This document shows, piece by piece, positions 35,916-45,551 of a DNA stretch of 64,000 nucleotides. Positions within the stretch are counted from its first letter, which is position 1; every line of letters begins with the position of its first letter. Location of the stretch: NCBI GenBank assembly GCA_000299115.1, contig CP003801.1, positions 186,001 to 250,000 on the forward strand, given 5' to 3'. This DNA comes from an alpha proteobacterium HIMB59 (GTDB lineage Bacteria > Pseudomonadota > Alphaproteobacteria > HIMB59). The position numbers and the translations under genes were made by a program. The notes beneath the pieces are model-generated. The model made no database searches and had not been told where the DNA came from. It saw only the letters and a list, made by a program, of their open reading frames with translations.

Positions 35916-36092
35916 ATGATTATTCCTCCGTATATACCTAAAATATTATATCCAAAACTTAAAAGACAATTCAAGACTAAGATTAAAATAAATTATTTGA
36001 CAATTACGATTTATCTATTCTCTCGATATATGTGAAGAATCACAGTATTTTTGTTAATTGATAAAATAATCCCAATAATACTAAATTATGTG

Positions 36093-36098
36093 TATAAT
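36093..36098 (+). promoter_or_regulatory. Putative -10 element of the permease operon (leaderless layout)
   Basis: A perfect TATAAT ends 9 bases before the ATG of the first permease, so transcription would begin at or within a few bases of the start codon. There is no ribosome-binding site in the 9-base gap. No convincing -35 box was found at 17 bp. The local context closely matches the dctQ promoter at 60656-60661. Confidence 0.5.
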
Positions 36099-36107
36099 TT
36101 CGCGTAA

Positions 36108-37001
36108 ATGGCGAACCAAAAATCATACTCTTTACCTAGTATTATGACATCTGATAGCTCACTGCCATGGTTACTTCCTTTAATAACAATGCTCATCGTT
36201 TTTGCTATCATTCCTTTTTTTTATAATATTTATCTCAGTTTTCATGAATTTGTTCCTTTAAAAAGAGCTTTAATTTTCGTGGGATGGGATAATTGGATCA
36301 AACTTTTCACTGATGGTGTCTTCTGGGGTTCACTAAAAGTTTCTTTATTTTACACATTTGTATGTCTCATCATCCAGCTAGTTTTAGGAATGGGGATAGC
36401 CTTACTTATTGACTCGGACGATCCTGGATTTGGAGTTATTCGATCAGTTTTAACACTGACTTTGGTTATTCCACCTGCTATTGCCGGAATGATTTTTCTA
36501 ATTATGGAAGATGCAAACTACGGATTAATTCCTTGGGCTTTAAAATCTATTGGTCTCATTGGTCAAGAGGATACCATTTTGGCAGATCCCTCTTTGGCAA
36601 TTTGGGGTGTTATGATTGTAGATATATGGCAATGGACTCCTTTTATGGTTTTAATTCTAGTTGCAGGATTGCGCTCTTTACCTAGCGAACCTTTTGAGTC
36701 TGCTATGATTGATGGCGCCAAACCCTTTCAAATTTTTAGAAGACTAACTTTACCTATGCTCCATAAAGTTATTGCTGTTGCTGTTCTTATTAGAGGAATT
36801 GATCTATGGAGAATGGTAGATTACGTTTTTGTTTTAACTTCCGGTGGTCCTGGTACTGCAACATATACTTTGAGTCTTTACTCTTGGCAAAGATTTACGT
36901 TTGTTCAATGGGGTTATGGTGCCACAATTAGTTTATTTTCTCTTATAGTCATACTTATTGTTGGTAATGCTTTTATTCATTTTGCAAAAGTTAAGTGGTA
37001 A
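36108..37001 (+). CDS. ABC transporter permease 1 (MalF/UgpA type)
   Basis: A 297-residue inner-membrane permease with six membrane segments. The EAA loop is SAMIDGAKPFQIFRRLTLPM (about residues 201-220), which couples to the ATPase. Divergent from the binding-protein gene across 192 bp, and followed 3 bp later by permease 2. The start ATG lies just after a TATAAT box, with no ribosome-binding site seen. Confidence 0.93.
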   Translation: MANQKSYSLPSIMTSDSSLPWLLPLITMLIVFAIIPFFYNIYLSFHEFVPLKRALIFVGWDNWIKLFTDGVFWGSLKVSLFYTFVCLIIQLVLGMGIALLIDSDDPGFGVIRSVLTLTLVIPPAIAGMIFLIMEDANYGLIPWALKSIGLIGQEDTILADPSLAIWGVMIVDIWQWTPFMVLILVAGLRSLPSEPFESAMIDGAKPFQIFRRLTLPMLHKVIAVAVLIRGIDLWRMVDYVFVLTSGGPGTATYTLSLYSWQRFTFVQWGYGATISLFSLIVILIVGNAFIHFAKVKW

Positions 37002-37004
37002 TGA

Positions 37005-37871
37005 ATGAATAAAGTATTGAAACAAGTAATTGGTTGGTTTATCGCAGCTGTTTTCTTTTTTCCTATTTACTTTTGGATCACAGTATCTGTTAAAAAAGAT
37101 AAAGATATTTTTGCACTCCCACCTAAACTTTTTGATTTTGAATTATCCTTTCAAGCCTATGAAGAGGTATTTGGTATATCGCGTTTCTTATACGTAGAGG
37201 ATATGGGAGCTGTTAGACCTGGTGGTGGTGACTTTTATATGATGCCGAATTTAGTTGATAGTATCATTATTGCTCTTGGCTCAACGGGCATCGCTATGAT
37301 GATTTCTATTTTAGCAGCATATGCTCTTTCTCGCTTACCTATTAGGGGTCAACAGCATTTTATGGGTTGGATACTTTCAACAAGAATGATGCCTCCCGTG
37401 GCTGTCGCCATACCGATGTTTTTTATTTATAAAAATATTGGCCTAATGGACACTCATTTAGGAATTATCATTATCCATGCCTTAATGAATTTGCCATTAG
37501 CCGTTTTATTGATGAAAAGTTTTTTTGATGATATCCCAAAAGATATTGATGAAGCCGCTCTTTTAGATGGGGCATCTCGATTTTTTGTGTTTTGGAGGCT
37601 AATCGTACCTCTTGCTATTGGTGGAATAGCTGCAACCGCTGTGCTTTGCTTTATCTTTAGCTGGACTGAATTTATCTTTGTTCTAATGCTGACGCAAACA
37701 GGACTTAAGACAATTCCTGTAGTTTCGACTTCATTTGTTACTTCAACTGGTACTGCATGGGATAATATGGCGGCACTGGGAACAGCCGCAATTATTCCCG
37801 CTTTTATCTTTATCTTACTGGTTCAACGCCATCTAGTAAGAGGCCTAACTTTAGGATCAGTAAAACAATAG
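37005..37871 (+). CDS. ABC transporter permease 2 (MalG/UgpE type)
   Basis: A 288-residue permease with six membrane segments. The coupling loop is canonical: DIDEAALLDGASRFFVFWRL (about 183-202), and the protein ends LVRGLTLGSVKQ as MalG-type permeases do. It pairs with permease 1. The product has an extra periplasmic insert near residues 60-80 that permease 3 lacks. Confidence 0.93.
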   Translation: MNKVLKQVIGWFIAAVFFFPIYFWITVSVKKDKDIFALPPKLFDFELSFQAYEEVFGISRFLYVEDMGAVRPGGGDFYMMPNLVDSIIIALGSTGIAMMISILAAYALSRLPIRGQQHFMGWILSTRMMPPVAVAIPMFFIYKNIGLMDTHLGIIIIHALMNLPLAVLLMKSFFDDIPKDIDEAALLDGASRFFVFWRLIVPLAIGGIAATAVLCFIFSWTEFIFVLMLTQTGLKTIPVVSTSFVTSTGTAWDNMAALGTAAIIPAFIFILLVQRHLVRGLTLGSVKQ

Positions 37872-37877
37872 ATACAA

Positions 37878-38675
37878 TTGTTTAAAAAAATATCTGCCTA
37901 TCTTGTTGGGCTCATCTTCTTTTTTCCTATTTTTTTTTTAATTACCTCAGCTATCAAGCCTACAAAAGATATATTTGCCATTCCTCCTAAAATTCTTTTT
38001 TTTTCTATTGATTTAAAAAATTTTAAAAATGTATTTTCTCAAATTAATTTTTTTCCGAATATCGTAGATAGTTTTATCATTGCGTTTGGATCTGCTGGTT
38101 GGACTTTAATAATAGCTATTTACTCAAGTTATTACCTATCAAGAAATAGCTTTAAATTTAAAAATTTATTTATCATTTCAATAATTAGTACACGTATGAT
38201 GCCTTTAGTTTCAATTTCAATACCGTTATATTTTGTCTTTAGTCAAATAAACTTATTAGACACATATTTGGGGCTTATTTTAATACACAGCTGTATCAAT
38301 TTGCCTTTAGCGGTTTTATTAATGAAAAGTTTTTATGATGACATACCAAAAGAGATTGATGAAAACGCATTCATTGATGGAGCGAGTAAGTTTCTTATAT
38401 TACATAAACTTATTATTCCACTGAGTTTAGGGGGCTTAAGTGTTACTTTTATTTTATCTTTTATCTTCAGCTGGACAGAATTTATTTGTGCTGTGATGTT
38501 AAGTCAAATGGAGATCAAAACATTACCCGTTTACGCATCGCTTTATAAAACCTTGCCTAGTTGGGATGCCATGTCAGTGATAATATCAATATCATTACTC
38601 CCTTTGTTTATACTCTTATTATCTGTTCAAAAATATATCGTTCGGGGATTAACTCTGGGGTCGATAAAAGAGTAA
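37878..38675 (+). CDS. ABC transporter permease 3, diverged tandem paralogue of permease 2
   Basis: A 265-residue MalG-type permease that starts with TTG 6 bp after permease 2. It shares STRMMP, NLPLAVLLMKSF-DDIPK-IDE, FSWTEFI and VRGLTLGSIK with permease 2, so it arose by tandem duplication. It is more AT-rich, lacks the insert near residue 60, and its coupling loop reads ENAFIDGASKF, with Asn for the first conserved Ala. It may pair with permease 1 for an alternative substrate or be decaying; the frame is intact. Confidence 0.88.
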   Translation: MFKKISAYLVGLIFFFPIFFLITSAIKPTKDIFAIPPKILFFSIDLKNFKNVFSQINFFPNIVDSFIIAFGSAGWTLIIAIYSSYYLSRNSFKFKNLFIISIISTRMMPLVSISIPLYFVFSQINLLDTYLGLILIHSCINLPLAVLLMKSFYDDIPKEIDENAFIDGASKFLILHKLIIPLSLGGLSVTFILSFIFSWTEFICAVMLSQMEIKTLPVYASLYKTLPSWDAMSVIISISLLPLFILLLSVQKYIVRGLTLGSIKE

Positions 38676-38714
38676 CTTATTTATTAATATTACTGATTTT
38701 GTTATATTTTTATT

Positions 38715-39491
38715 GTGGAAACTAAAGAACAGCGACTTTCAATAATAATCAATGAAATTATAGCGGGTGGGCAAGTCGATATAAAATCAATTGCTAAAAA
38801 ACTTGGCGTCAGTCCAATGACAATTTATCGTGATGTCGACGATTTCATTTCAAGCGGTGTGGTAAGAAAAGAAAAAGGAATACTAAAATCTAGTGACTCT
38901 TTTTCATTGGAATATTTTCATGATGTTCGTGCCAGCTTAAGCTTGAGTGCAAAAAACAAATTAGTTGAAGAGGCTGGGAAGCTAATTAAACCTAATTCAA
39001 TTGTGGCACTTGATGATAGTACGACTTGTATTCAATTTATAAATTTTCAAAATTACTTAGAAGGCACAACTGTTATTACAAATAGTTTCAAATTAATTAT
39101 GGAGCTAAGCAAAAATCCCAAAATTAAAGTTATATCTGTGGGCGGTCGTTTTCAAAAATCAACTGGTAGTTTTGTTGGACTTATAACTGAGAAAACCATA
39201 TCCCAAGTTCCTTCAAATATCCTTTTTATGTCTTCTACTTCTTTGGATGGGACTAAACTATATACTCATGATGAAGATGTATTTCGGTTTAAATCTTTAT
39301 TTATGCAGAATGCAGATCAAAAATATTATCTAGTGGATTCCAGTAAAATTGGAAAAAAATCATTAAATATCCAAGCTGATTTAAATGAGTTTGATAAGTG
39401 TTTTTTTGCAGGACCAAAGCTTGAGTCACAATTTCTTTCTAAAGTCCAAAAGAAAAAAATTAACTATGAGTTTTTTAAAGTAAAAAATTAA
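38715..39491 (+). CDS. DeoR-family transcriptional regulator
   Basis: A 258-residue regulator starting at GTG 38715. N-terminal winged helix with VDIKSIAKKLGVSPMTIYRDVDDF (about 18-41), and a C-terminal sugar-phosphate sensor of the RpiA-like fold with LDDSTTCIQF and SVGGRFQKSTGSFVG. Such proteins repress polyol or sugar operons and are released by a phosphorylated intermediate. Placed after the permeases and abutting rpiB, it is the likely controller of the island; operators are not proven. Confidence 0.88.
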   Translation: METKEQRLSIIINEIIAGGQVDIKSIAKKLGVSPMTIYRDVDDFISSGVVRKEKGILKSSDSFSLEYFHDVRASLSLSAKNKLVEEAGKLIKPNSIVALDDSTTCIQFINFQNYLEGTTVITNSFKLIMELSKNPKIKVISVGGRFQKSTGSFVGLITEKTISQVPSNILFMSSTSLDGTKLYTHDEDVFRFKSLFMQNADQKYYLVDSSKIGKKSLNIQADLNEFDKCFFAGPKLESQFLSKVQKKKINYEFFKVKN

Positions 39492-39935
39492 CTATTCATC
39501 TAGAAGGTTAATTTTATCAACTTTTTTTCCTGATCGTTCTTTTTGAAAATCATTGCTCAACCAGATATCAGTATACATTTTTGCATTTGGCGCTCCTGTA
39601 ATTAAAGCTCCAAATGTAATAATTTGTGCATTATTACTAGCGATTGATCTTTCAGCAGTATAAGCATCATTTACACAAACCGCTCTAACCCCGGAAAATT
39701 TATTGGCCACTATAGCCATTCCCGCACCTGTTCCACAAACCAGAATTCCTCTTTCATATTCTTTTTGCTGCACTTTTTCTGATAACTCTTTACCTATATC
39801 AGGATAATCCACTGCATCATCAGAATTGACACCTATGTCATTAACTTCGATACCTTTAGAAATTAAATGTTCTTTAATAGAGTCCTTTAATCCACGACCT
39901 AAGTGGTCACATCCAATAATTATTTTTTTTATCAT
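39492..39935 (-). CDS. rpiB: RpiB/LacAB-family sugar-phosphate isomerase
   Basis: A 147-residue isomerase. Seen: IIIGCDHLGRGLKDSI at the start, DIGVNSDDAVDYPDIG, the active-site Cys-Gly-Thr-Gly in VCGTGAGMAIVANK and the NDAYTAERS stretch. It interconverts ribose-5-P and ribulose-5-P, but relatives act on allose-6-P or, in erythritol loci, tetrose phosphates. It ends a seven-gene operon (45501 to 39492) and abuts the DeoR gene with no gap. Confidence 0.9.
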   Translation of the reverse strand: MIKKIIIGCDHLGRGLKDSIKEHLISKGIEVNDIGVNSDDAVDYPDIGKELSEKVQQKEYERGILVCGTGAGMAIVANKFSGVRAVCVNDAYTAERSIASNNAQIITFGALITGAPNAKMYTDIWLSNDFQKERSGKKVDKINLLDE

Positions 39936-39948
39936 ACGCTTATCTTAT

Positions 39949-40965
39949 CTAAAGTTTTTCCCATGGTATAGTAAGCTTTTTATCATCGGTAATTACTTCT
40001 ATTAATTCAAAAAAAATTGGCAAACTTTTTTTATCAAATGTTCCATCTTTAAATTTTTTAATAAGGTCATTCTTTAAATCAAAAATCAATTGGGCTCCTT
40101 CTACAGTTTGACCTTTTAATTCTTGACTCATAACTTGACTATAAAGCTTTCCCTCACCTAAATATTTACCTAAAGTGCCATTTCTACCAGTACCAGATGT
40201 GACATGAAGATCCCCCAATCCAGGCAAACCATAGGCTGAACTTATTTCTCCTTTTTGAAGTTTTACAATGTGAGCCAATTCTTTCACACAGTGTGAAAAA
40301 ATTCCTGACTCAGGATTATATATTTTTACTTTATCATTATAATAAGTTTGTGACCCTCCCACCATAATGGCAAAAACATTTTTTAGAGCCGCACAAAATT
40401 CTCCTCCAACCAAATCTGTAAGAGTCTCAATGACATAAAACTCATTTTTAAAAATTTTAGATAATTTATCAGCTACGCTTATATCTTGATTAATAAAACA
40501 TATGTTAGTGATATACCGTTGAGCTAACTCAAGAGCCTTACATGGACCAGTAACTGCAGTGATATTAATATGGTAAGGAATATTTTGAATAATTTTATTT
40601 GGCAAAATGTCAATATTACCATGGTCATTGATGTATAGACCTTTTGTAACAATTAAAAAATTTTTATTTTCTGCATTAAAATTTTTTATTAAATCTAAAA
40701 ACCAGTCAATACCTTGAGAACTAACCCCAATGACAATTACATCAGCGATGTCAAAATCCTCTTGCTTTAACTCTTCGGAATTTATTGCTTTGGTATTTTC
40801 TATTTTTATATTTAGGTTGGGATGAATCTTTGATGTTTTTATTTTTTCAATGATTTCTTTATCTAATGGGGTACCCACTAAAGTAATATCGTGGCCATTT
40901 TTAATTGCAGGAACTGTGATTGCAGTTCCCATAACGCCTGCTCCAATTACTAATAAATTAGCCAT
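39949..40965 (-). CDS. Second GpsA-like NAD(P)-dependent dehydrogenase
   Basis: A 338-residue homologue of glycerol-3-phosphate dehydrogenase: Rossmann GAGVMGTAIT (7-16), TVTGPCKALE in place of the GPSFA stretch, the catalytic Lys in FCAALKNVFAIMVGG, and YGLPGLGDLHVTSGTGRNG. It is clearly less canonical than the gpsA product at 26689 and may oxidise another polyol phosphate, such as a four- or five-carbon one. It lies 13 bp before rpiB and directly after SDR2 with no gap. Confidence 0.83.
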   Translation of the reverse strand: MANLLVIGAGVMGTAITVPAIKNGHDITLVGTPLDKEIIEKIKTSKIHPNLNIKIENTKAINSEELKQEDFDIADVIVIGVSSQGIDWFLDLIKNFNAENKNFLIVTKGLYINDHGNIDILPNKIIQNIPYHINITAVTGPCKALELAQRYITNICFINQDISVADKLSKIFKNEFYVIETLTDLVGGEFCAALKNVFAIMVGGSQTYYNDKVKIYNPESGIFSHCVKELAHIVKLQKGEISSAYGLPGLGDLHVTSGTGRNGTLGKYLGEGKLYSQVMSQELKGQTVEGAQLIFDLKNDLIKKFKDGTFDKKSLPIFFELIEVITDDKKLTIPWEKL

Positions 40966-41736
40966 TTAAGAAATAAATTGCCCTCCATTTATCTCTAAAA
41001 TTTGACCTGTTATATAGCCACTTAATTTATTTGAAGATAAAAAAATTATTGGACCTACACAATCTTCAGCAGTTCCTAACCTTTTCATAGGTATTTTTAG
41101 TCTGGTATTTTCTAGTTTTTCTGGAGTTGAATACTGTTCATGAAACTTGGTAGCAATAGTACCAGGAGAAATAGCATTAATTCTTACATTGTAAGGTGAC
41201 AGTTCTGATACTAATGATCTTGTAATGCCAGAAACAAATGCTTTCGATGCGGCATAGACACTTGAGCCCGCGCTACCACCTGTACGAGCACTAATAGTTG
41301 AAACATTCACTATACATCCTTCATTTTGTTTTTTGAAAATTTCTATAGCAAATTTTGTTGTAAAAAATGCTGACTTAGAATTTAAATCAAAAATTTCTAA
41401 AAATTTTTTTTCGTTTATTGAATCAAGTGGAAATCTTCCGATCATAGTTCCAGCATTATTAATAAGAATATCAAGACCGTTTAATTGTTTAATTGAGTTT
41501 TCCATAAACTTTTCTACTTCAGATAATTGAGTAAAATCTGCCTTAAAAATACTGTAGGTATTCTTGGAGGTTCTATCTTTTATTCTTTGTTCAATATCAT
41601 CCATAGATTTATTGCCATGAAAAATGACATTGGCACCGAGCTCTAAGAATTCAATTGCAGTTTCAAAACCAATGCCTGTGCTTGAGCCAGTAATAATAAT
41701 TTTTTTGTTTTTAAACTCATTTGGATCAAAAATCAT
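40966..41736 (-). CDS. Short-chain dehydrogenase/reductase (FabG-like)
   Basis: A 256-residue SDR: TGSSTGIGFETAIEF cofactor loop (16-30), NNAGTMIG, SSVYAASKAFVSG with the Tyr-x3-Lys pair, and the FabG-like ending YITGQILEINGGQF. Substrate unknown; in this operon a sugar or polyol is more likely than a fatty acyl chain. Overlaps the HAD gene upstream by 4 bp and abuts the GpsA-like gene downstream. Confidence 0.88.
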   Translation of the reverse strand: MIFDPNEFKNKKIIITGSSTGIGFETAIEFLELGANVIFHGNKSMDDIEQRIKDRTSKNTYSIFKADFTQLSEVEKFMENSIKQLNGLDILINNAGTMIGRFPLDSINEKKFLEIFDLNSKSAFFTTKFAIEIFKKQNEGCIVNVSTISARTGGSAGSSVYAASKAFVSGITRSLVSELSPYNVRINAISPGTIATKFHEQYSTPEKLENTRLKIPMKRLGTAEDCVGPIIFLSSNKLSGYITGQILEINGGQFIS

Positions 41737-42581
41737 TTCAATAACTCCATAATATAGTTTGGATTTCCCTTATTTTGGAAATCAGAGTGTATATCTTTAA
41801 TTATACCCTCGATTGTCTTGTTTGCTAAAAAATCTTTTTTATGAATGCCAGAGGTTATAAGTAAGGAGTCAACATTGAATTGGTTTGCACCATAAATATC
41901 ATTAAACAGAGAGTCTCCTATCATAAGGGTTTTGATTTTGTCGATACCTGTCTTATTTAAGGCAAATTCAAATATTTCTTCACCAGGTTTGCCAATAATA
42001 TGGGTTTTTCCTCCCATTTTTTTATATTTTATCGCCAAATCGCCAGTTGAAGGATGGACATCTTCTCCTGATATGCCTAATACATCAGGATTTGAACAAA
42101 CCAAGGGGAGCTTTAAATTGATTGCTTGATGAAAAATATTATCAATTAAATCATATCCATCAAAATTTGTCGTAGTGCACAAAAGTAAAAAATCTGATTT
42201 TTCTAAGCTGTAAACCTGTTGATATTGAGTTTCAGATAATAATGGGTATTCAGTTGCAACAACAAAATATCTATCTCCAAGATTTTTAAAATAGTTTTTT
42301 TTATTAACTAATAAATCACGACAAACATCCCCTGATGTAATTAAAGGAACATTTAAAGTATTTTTTGCTCCTAATTTTTTCATTCTACTGATGTTATCTG
42401 AGGATTTTTTTCCAGAATTACTAATAATTACAACTTGCTTTTTTAGGTTCTGTAAATGAAGAAAAACCTCTTCGGCCTTTGGAAAAATTTTTTTTCCATC
42501 ATGGATAACTCCCCATTGATCAAATAAGAAAAGATCATAATCACCAATTAAATCTAAAAGTGATTGTACTTCTTTAATCAT
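41733..42581 (-). CDS. HAD-superfamily class IIA phosphatase (NagD-like)
   Basis: A 282-residue HAD hydrolase. Motif I LFDQWGVIHDG (about 19-29), motif II VIISNSGKKS, and the late Lys/Asp motifs GKPGEEIFEFAL and LMIGDSLFNDIYGANQF. This matches the HAD-IIA group whose members dephosphorylate sugar or polyol phosphates. It could remove phosphate from a pathway overflow product. It overlaps the kinase upstream by 8 bp and SDR2 downstream by 4 bp. Confidence 0.88.
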   Translation of the reverse strand: MIKEVQSLLDLIGDYDLFLFDQWGVIHDGKKIFPKAEEVFLHLQNLKKQVVIISNSGKKSSDNISRMKKLGAKNTLNVPLITSGDVCRDLLVNKKNYFKNLGDRYFVVATEYPLLSETQYQQVYSLEKSDFLLLCTTTNFDGYDLIDNIFHQAINLKLPLVCSNPDVLGISGEDVHPSTGDLAIKYKKMGGKTHIIGKPGEEIFEFALNKTGIDKIKTLMIGDSLFNDIYGANQFNVDSLLITSGIHKKDFLANKTIEGIIKDIHSDFQNKGNPNYIMELLK

Positions 42582-43851
42582 TAAAATTTATATTTCCCGA
42601 AGCTAATAGAGCAGAACCAAAAGAGGCATCTACTGATAAAGCTTCTTCAAGTTCAACTTGAAGAATTTTTTTTCTAATTTCATTCCAAAGTCTATTCTTA
42701 CCTCCACCACCGACTGTATATATCTTTTTAGGATACTCTCCTCCAATTTCATTGATTTTGTGATAGCTTAGCTTTTCTACTGATGTAATACCTTCTAAAA
42801 TAGCTTGAAAAAAATCAATTTCATTATTTGGTTTTGGTTCAATATTTGGCATCTTATCAGGATCATTTATGGGAAAGCGCTCCCCTTTGCTTGTTAATGG
42901 GTAATAATTAAGGTTTAATAATTTATCTGGGTTGATTTTCATTGAAAGCTCTGAAATTCTCTCGCCAAATTTTTCTTTTAATATTTTTCCCCCTACATTA
43001 GAGGCACCACCTGCTAACCACCGATTTCCTAATCGGTGACTGTAAATACCAAATTTTTTATCAAAAATTGGTTTATCAGATATTGTTTTTACAACAAGGG
43101 TGGTTCCAATAGATGTGACGGCCTCTCCGCTCTTATTTGCACCTGTTGCTAAAAATGCAGCAATACTGTCAGTTGTGCCTGCCACAACTTCTAAATTTTT
43201 GCGAAAACCTAAATCTAAAAAATCTTTATTATTCAGCAATCCTATTGTTTTCCCCGGAGTTACTACTTCTGGCAAACTATCCAAATCTATTGGAAGTTTA
43301 TTAAACCAATCTGGCCAGACCCTTAACGAACAGTCATATCCAAGTTTTAAGGAATTATTTTCATCTGAGAATTTGAATTCACCAATAATTTTTGAGGCCA
43401 ACCAATCCGCTTGATGCAAGATTTTGTAGTTATGAAATTTTTGAGCTTTTAATAGAGAAAGGGCTCGAACTAAAGCATTACTTGGGCTAGATAAAATTGG
43501 ATGTCCTGATGATAATTTTTCTACAAATTTTGCCTCTTCAACTGCAGAAGCATCATTATACATTAATGCATAAGTTAAAGGAACTCCTTCTTGGTCTATA
43601 ACCAAAACAGTTCCTGATGTACCATCAATTGATAGTCTTTTTATATTTTTGAAATCAATTTTATTTTTTATGAAAGTTAAATTTTGAATAAGTGCTTTCC
43701 ACCACAATCTAGGATCTTGATATACCAGCTGTCCTTTTGATATTGGTGACGCAATAGTTACGGAGTGATTTGTAATTTCTTCATTATTTTGGTCGATAAC
43801 AGACGTTCTTACACCTGTAGTTCCAAAATCAATTCCTAAAAATAAGTCCAT
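42574..43851 (-). CDS. FGGY-family kinase, short D-ribulokinase-like type
   Basis: A 425-residue kinase: GIDFGTTGVRTSVID at the start, LSIDGTSGTVLVID, ADWLASKIIGEF, TSIGTTLVVKT and the ATP-site GGGGKNRLWNEIRK with SFGSALLASG. The short length and the DGTSGT signature resemble plant and cyanobacterial D-ribulose kinases. I start it at ATG 43851, whose A is shared with the stop of the preceding aldolase (TAATG); an in-frame codon further upstream would overlap the aldolase and precede the family start. With RpiB and aldolases it suits ketose or polyol phosphorylation. Confidence 0.87.
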   Translation of the reverse strand: MDLFLGIDFGTTGVRTSVIDQNNEEITNHSVTIASPISKGQLVYQDPRLWWKALIQNLTFIKNKIDFKNIKRLSIDGTSGTVLVIDQEGVPLTYALMYNDASAVEEAKFVEKLSSGHPILSSPSNALVRALSLLKAQKFHNYKILHQADWLASKIIGEFKFSDENNSLKLGYDCSLRVWPDWFNKLPIDLDSLPEVVTPGKTIGLLNNKDFLDLGFRKNLEVVAGTTDSIAAFLATGANKSGEAVTSIGTTLVVKTISDKPIFDKKFGIYSHRLGNRWLAGGASNVGGKILKEKFGERISELSMKINPDKLLNLNYYPLTSKGERFPINDPDKMPNIEPKPNNEIDFFQAILEGITSVEKLSYHKINEIGGEYPKKIYTVGGGGKNRLWNEIRKKILQVELEEALSVDASFGSALLASGNINFND

Positions 43852-44873
43852 TATCGAATTGATTGACGATATTTTTCGGCATCCCAATTTAATAATTCAT
43901 TTTCTTGAAGTTGCGATAAATTTTTTAACTCATCCTCAAAATTAATTCTTAAAAGAACTTCTAAAAAGCAATCCATCATTTCTCTTGCCGCAGGAATTAC
44001 AGATGAGATTTCATATAGTCCAATTTCCTTGAGAATGAAATAAGGAGGAGGATTGATATTCTTAGCTTTTAAGTTGTTTAAAAAGTTTTTAGCGTCATCT
44101 AAATATTCAAAGGTAGGAATGCCGGGTCCTAAAAATATCACATGATCTGGATAAAATGATTTTGAAAAAGCAGAAAAAAGTTTTTTATCTGTAGATTTGA
44201 ACAAGTTGTATTTTTCATCATTTTTTAGAGAGTAATTTTCAATAATAATCTCGCTGTTTTGACTTGTTGTATCAGATTGAGAGTTTCTAACTGTGTCTAA
44301 TTTTTGGTGAATATCCAATAATAAATCATACGTTTGCTGAAGATCATTTCCTGCAACAATTAACCCATGATTTTCAAGGATGAAAATTTGATTTTTGATA
44401 TTAAGCTTTTTTTTAATCATCATTGTCAATGGGAAACCTGGTCGAACATAAGGTACATAAATAAAATCTTTTTTGATGATTTCTTTTAATCGCATTTCTG
44501 AATTTAAAGATATTGCATTTGCAATAGTCGAGGTTGAATGCACATGAAGTACATACTTAAAATCTATCAAAGCATGAAATGAAGTTTCAATAGAAGGTCG
44601 CAAATCATTTTTTGATATAATATCTTTTAAAAAATTATCATCTATTTCTAAATCAATTTTATTTTTTATTGAGTCTAGATTTACTTCAACAAATACTTCT
44701 TCTTTATTTGAATTTATCAACCAAGTTCCAGATGCCTTTATGAGCATGCTTTTAGATGACTTCATAGAGGTATTACCACCGGCAGCTTGAACCAATGATG
44801 AGTTGGATCCTAATTTTTGAGAAATATTTTTAAAATCTAAAATCTCTTGTTGTGAGAAATTATTGCTTTCCAT
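43851..44873 (-). CDS. Class II aldolase/adducin family protein, 340 aa
   Basis: Aldolase residues are visible: AAGGNTSMKSS (about 30-40), zinc-ligand LHVHSTSTIANA and ILENHGLIVAG (third His). Layout and length match the aldolase half of the RhaD-type fusion at 27673, without the dehydrogenase, so it probably cleaves or forms a ketose phosphate. It overlaps the FucA-like aldolase gene upstream by 14 bp and is coupled to the kinase by TAATG. It could be the second-substrate counterpart of the fusion enzyme. Confidence 0.83.
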   Translation of the reverse strand: MESNNFSQQEILDFKNISQKLGSNSSLVQAAGGNTSMKSSKSMLIKASGTWLINSNKEEVFVEVNLDSIKNKIDLEIDDNFLKDIISKNDLRPSIETSFHALIDFKYVLHVHSTSTIANAISLNSEMRLKEIIKKDFIYVPYVRPGFPLTMMIKKKLNIKNQIFILENHGLIVAGNDLQQTYDLLLDIHQKLDTVRNSQSDTTSQNSEIIIENYSLKNDEKYNLFKSTDKKLFSAFSKSFYPDHVIFLGPGIPTFEYLDDAKNFLNNLKAKNINPPPYFILKEIGLYEISSVIPAAREMMDCFLEVLLRINFEDELKNLSQLQENELLNWDAEKYRQSIR

Positions 44874-45501
44874 AAGTTTTTACTGCTTCAATAATTTTTT
44901 TCATATCTCTCTTTCCAACTAATTTTGCAGTGCCATTTATTTTAGCTATGGTGATTTGTTTGCATAATGTTTCTAATTCCTCGGCCAAAAAAGCAGCTTC
45001 ATCAATATCTTTTCCTGTAATTATAACTCCATGGTTAGCTAATAGACAGGCTTTACGATTTTTCAATGCTTTAACAGCATAATTTGATAATTCCTGACTA
45101 CCAGGTATTGCAAATTTGGCACACGGAATATCATCGCCTCCAAAAAATGCGATCATATAGTGGTAACTTGGAATAGGTTTTCCTAATATTGAAAATCCAG
45201 AGGCGTAAGGGGCATGAGTATGCACCACACAGTTAACATCTTTTTTATTTTTTATAATGTCAAAATGAAAGGGAGTTTCTATCGAAGGTTTTTTTATACC
45301 ATGATGGGATTTGTTTTTATCAATAAAAACAATATCTTTGGGTTTGATCTTGTCATAAGAAATGCCTGAAGGCGTGATCAACAATCCGTCTTTCCATCGG
45401 ACACTTATATTGCCCGCTTTGCCATGATTTAATTTTTTTAATCCTAATTTTTTTGCCGTATCGATGATTTTATTTCTAATTTTTTCTTCTGCTTTATTCA
45501 T
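44860..45501 (-). CDS. Class II aldolase, FucA/AraD-like, 213 aa
   Basis: A compact class II aldolase: GNISVRWKDGLLITPSG, zinc ligands in CVVHTHAPYASG (His-x-His) and LLANHGVIITG, plus the GGDDIPCAKFAIPG region. Members cleave fuculose-1-P, other ketose phosphates, or epimerise ribulose-5-P. It is the first gene of the minus-strand operon 45501 to 39492 and is divergent from glpD across 121 bp. Confidence 0.87.
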   Translation of the reverse strand: MNKAEEKIRNKIIDTAKKLGLKKLNHGKAGNISVRWKDGLLITPSGISYDKIKPKDIVFIDKNKSHHGIKKPSIETPFHFDIIKNKKDVNCVVHTHAPYASGFSILGKPIPSYHYMIAFFGGDDIPCAKFAIPGSQELSNYAVKALKNRKACLLANHGVIITGKDIDEAAFLAEELETLCKQITIAKINGTAKLVGKRDMKKIIEAVKTYGKQ

Positions 45502-45551
45502 GTTTTTGAAAATATTATATTCTTTAAATTTATAAGGATTTATATACTTAT

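Noticed and set aside
43852-43887. Upstream start for the short FGGY kinase
   Set aside because: It would add 12 residues lying wholly inside the preceding aldolase gene; ATG 43851 sits in a TAATG coupling site and matches the family start.
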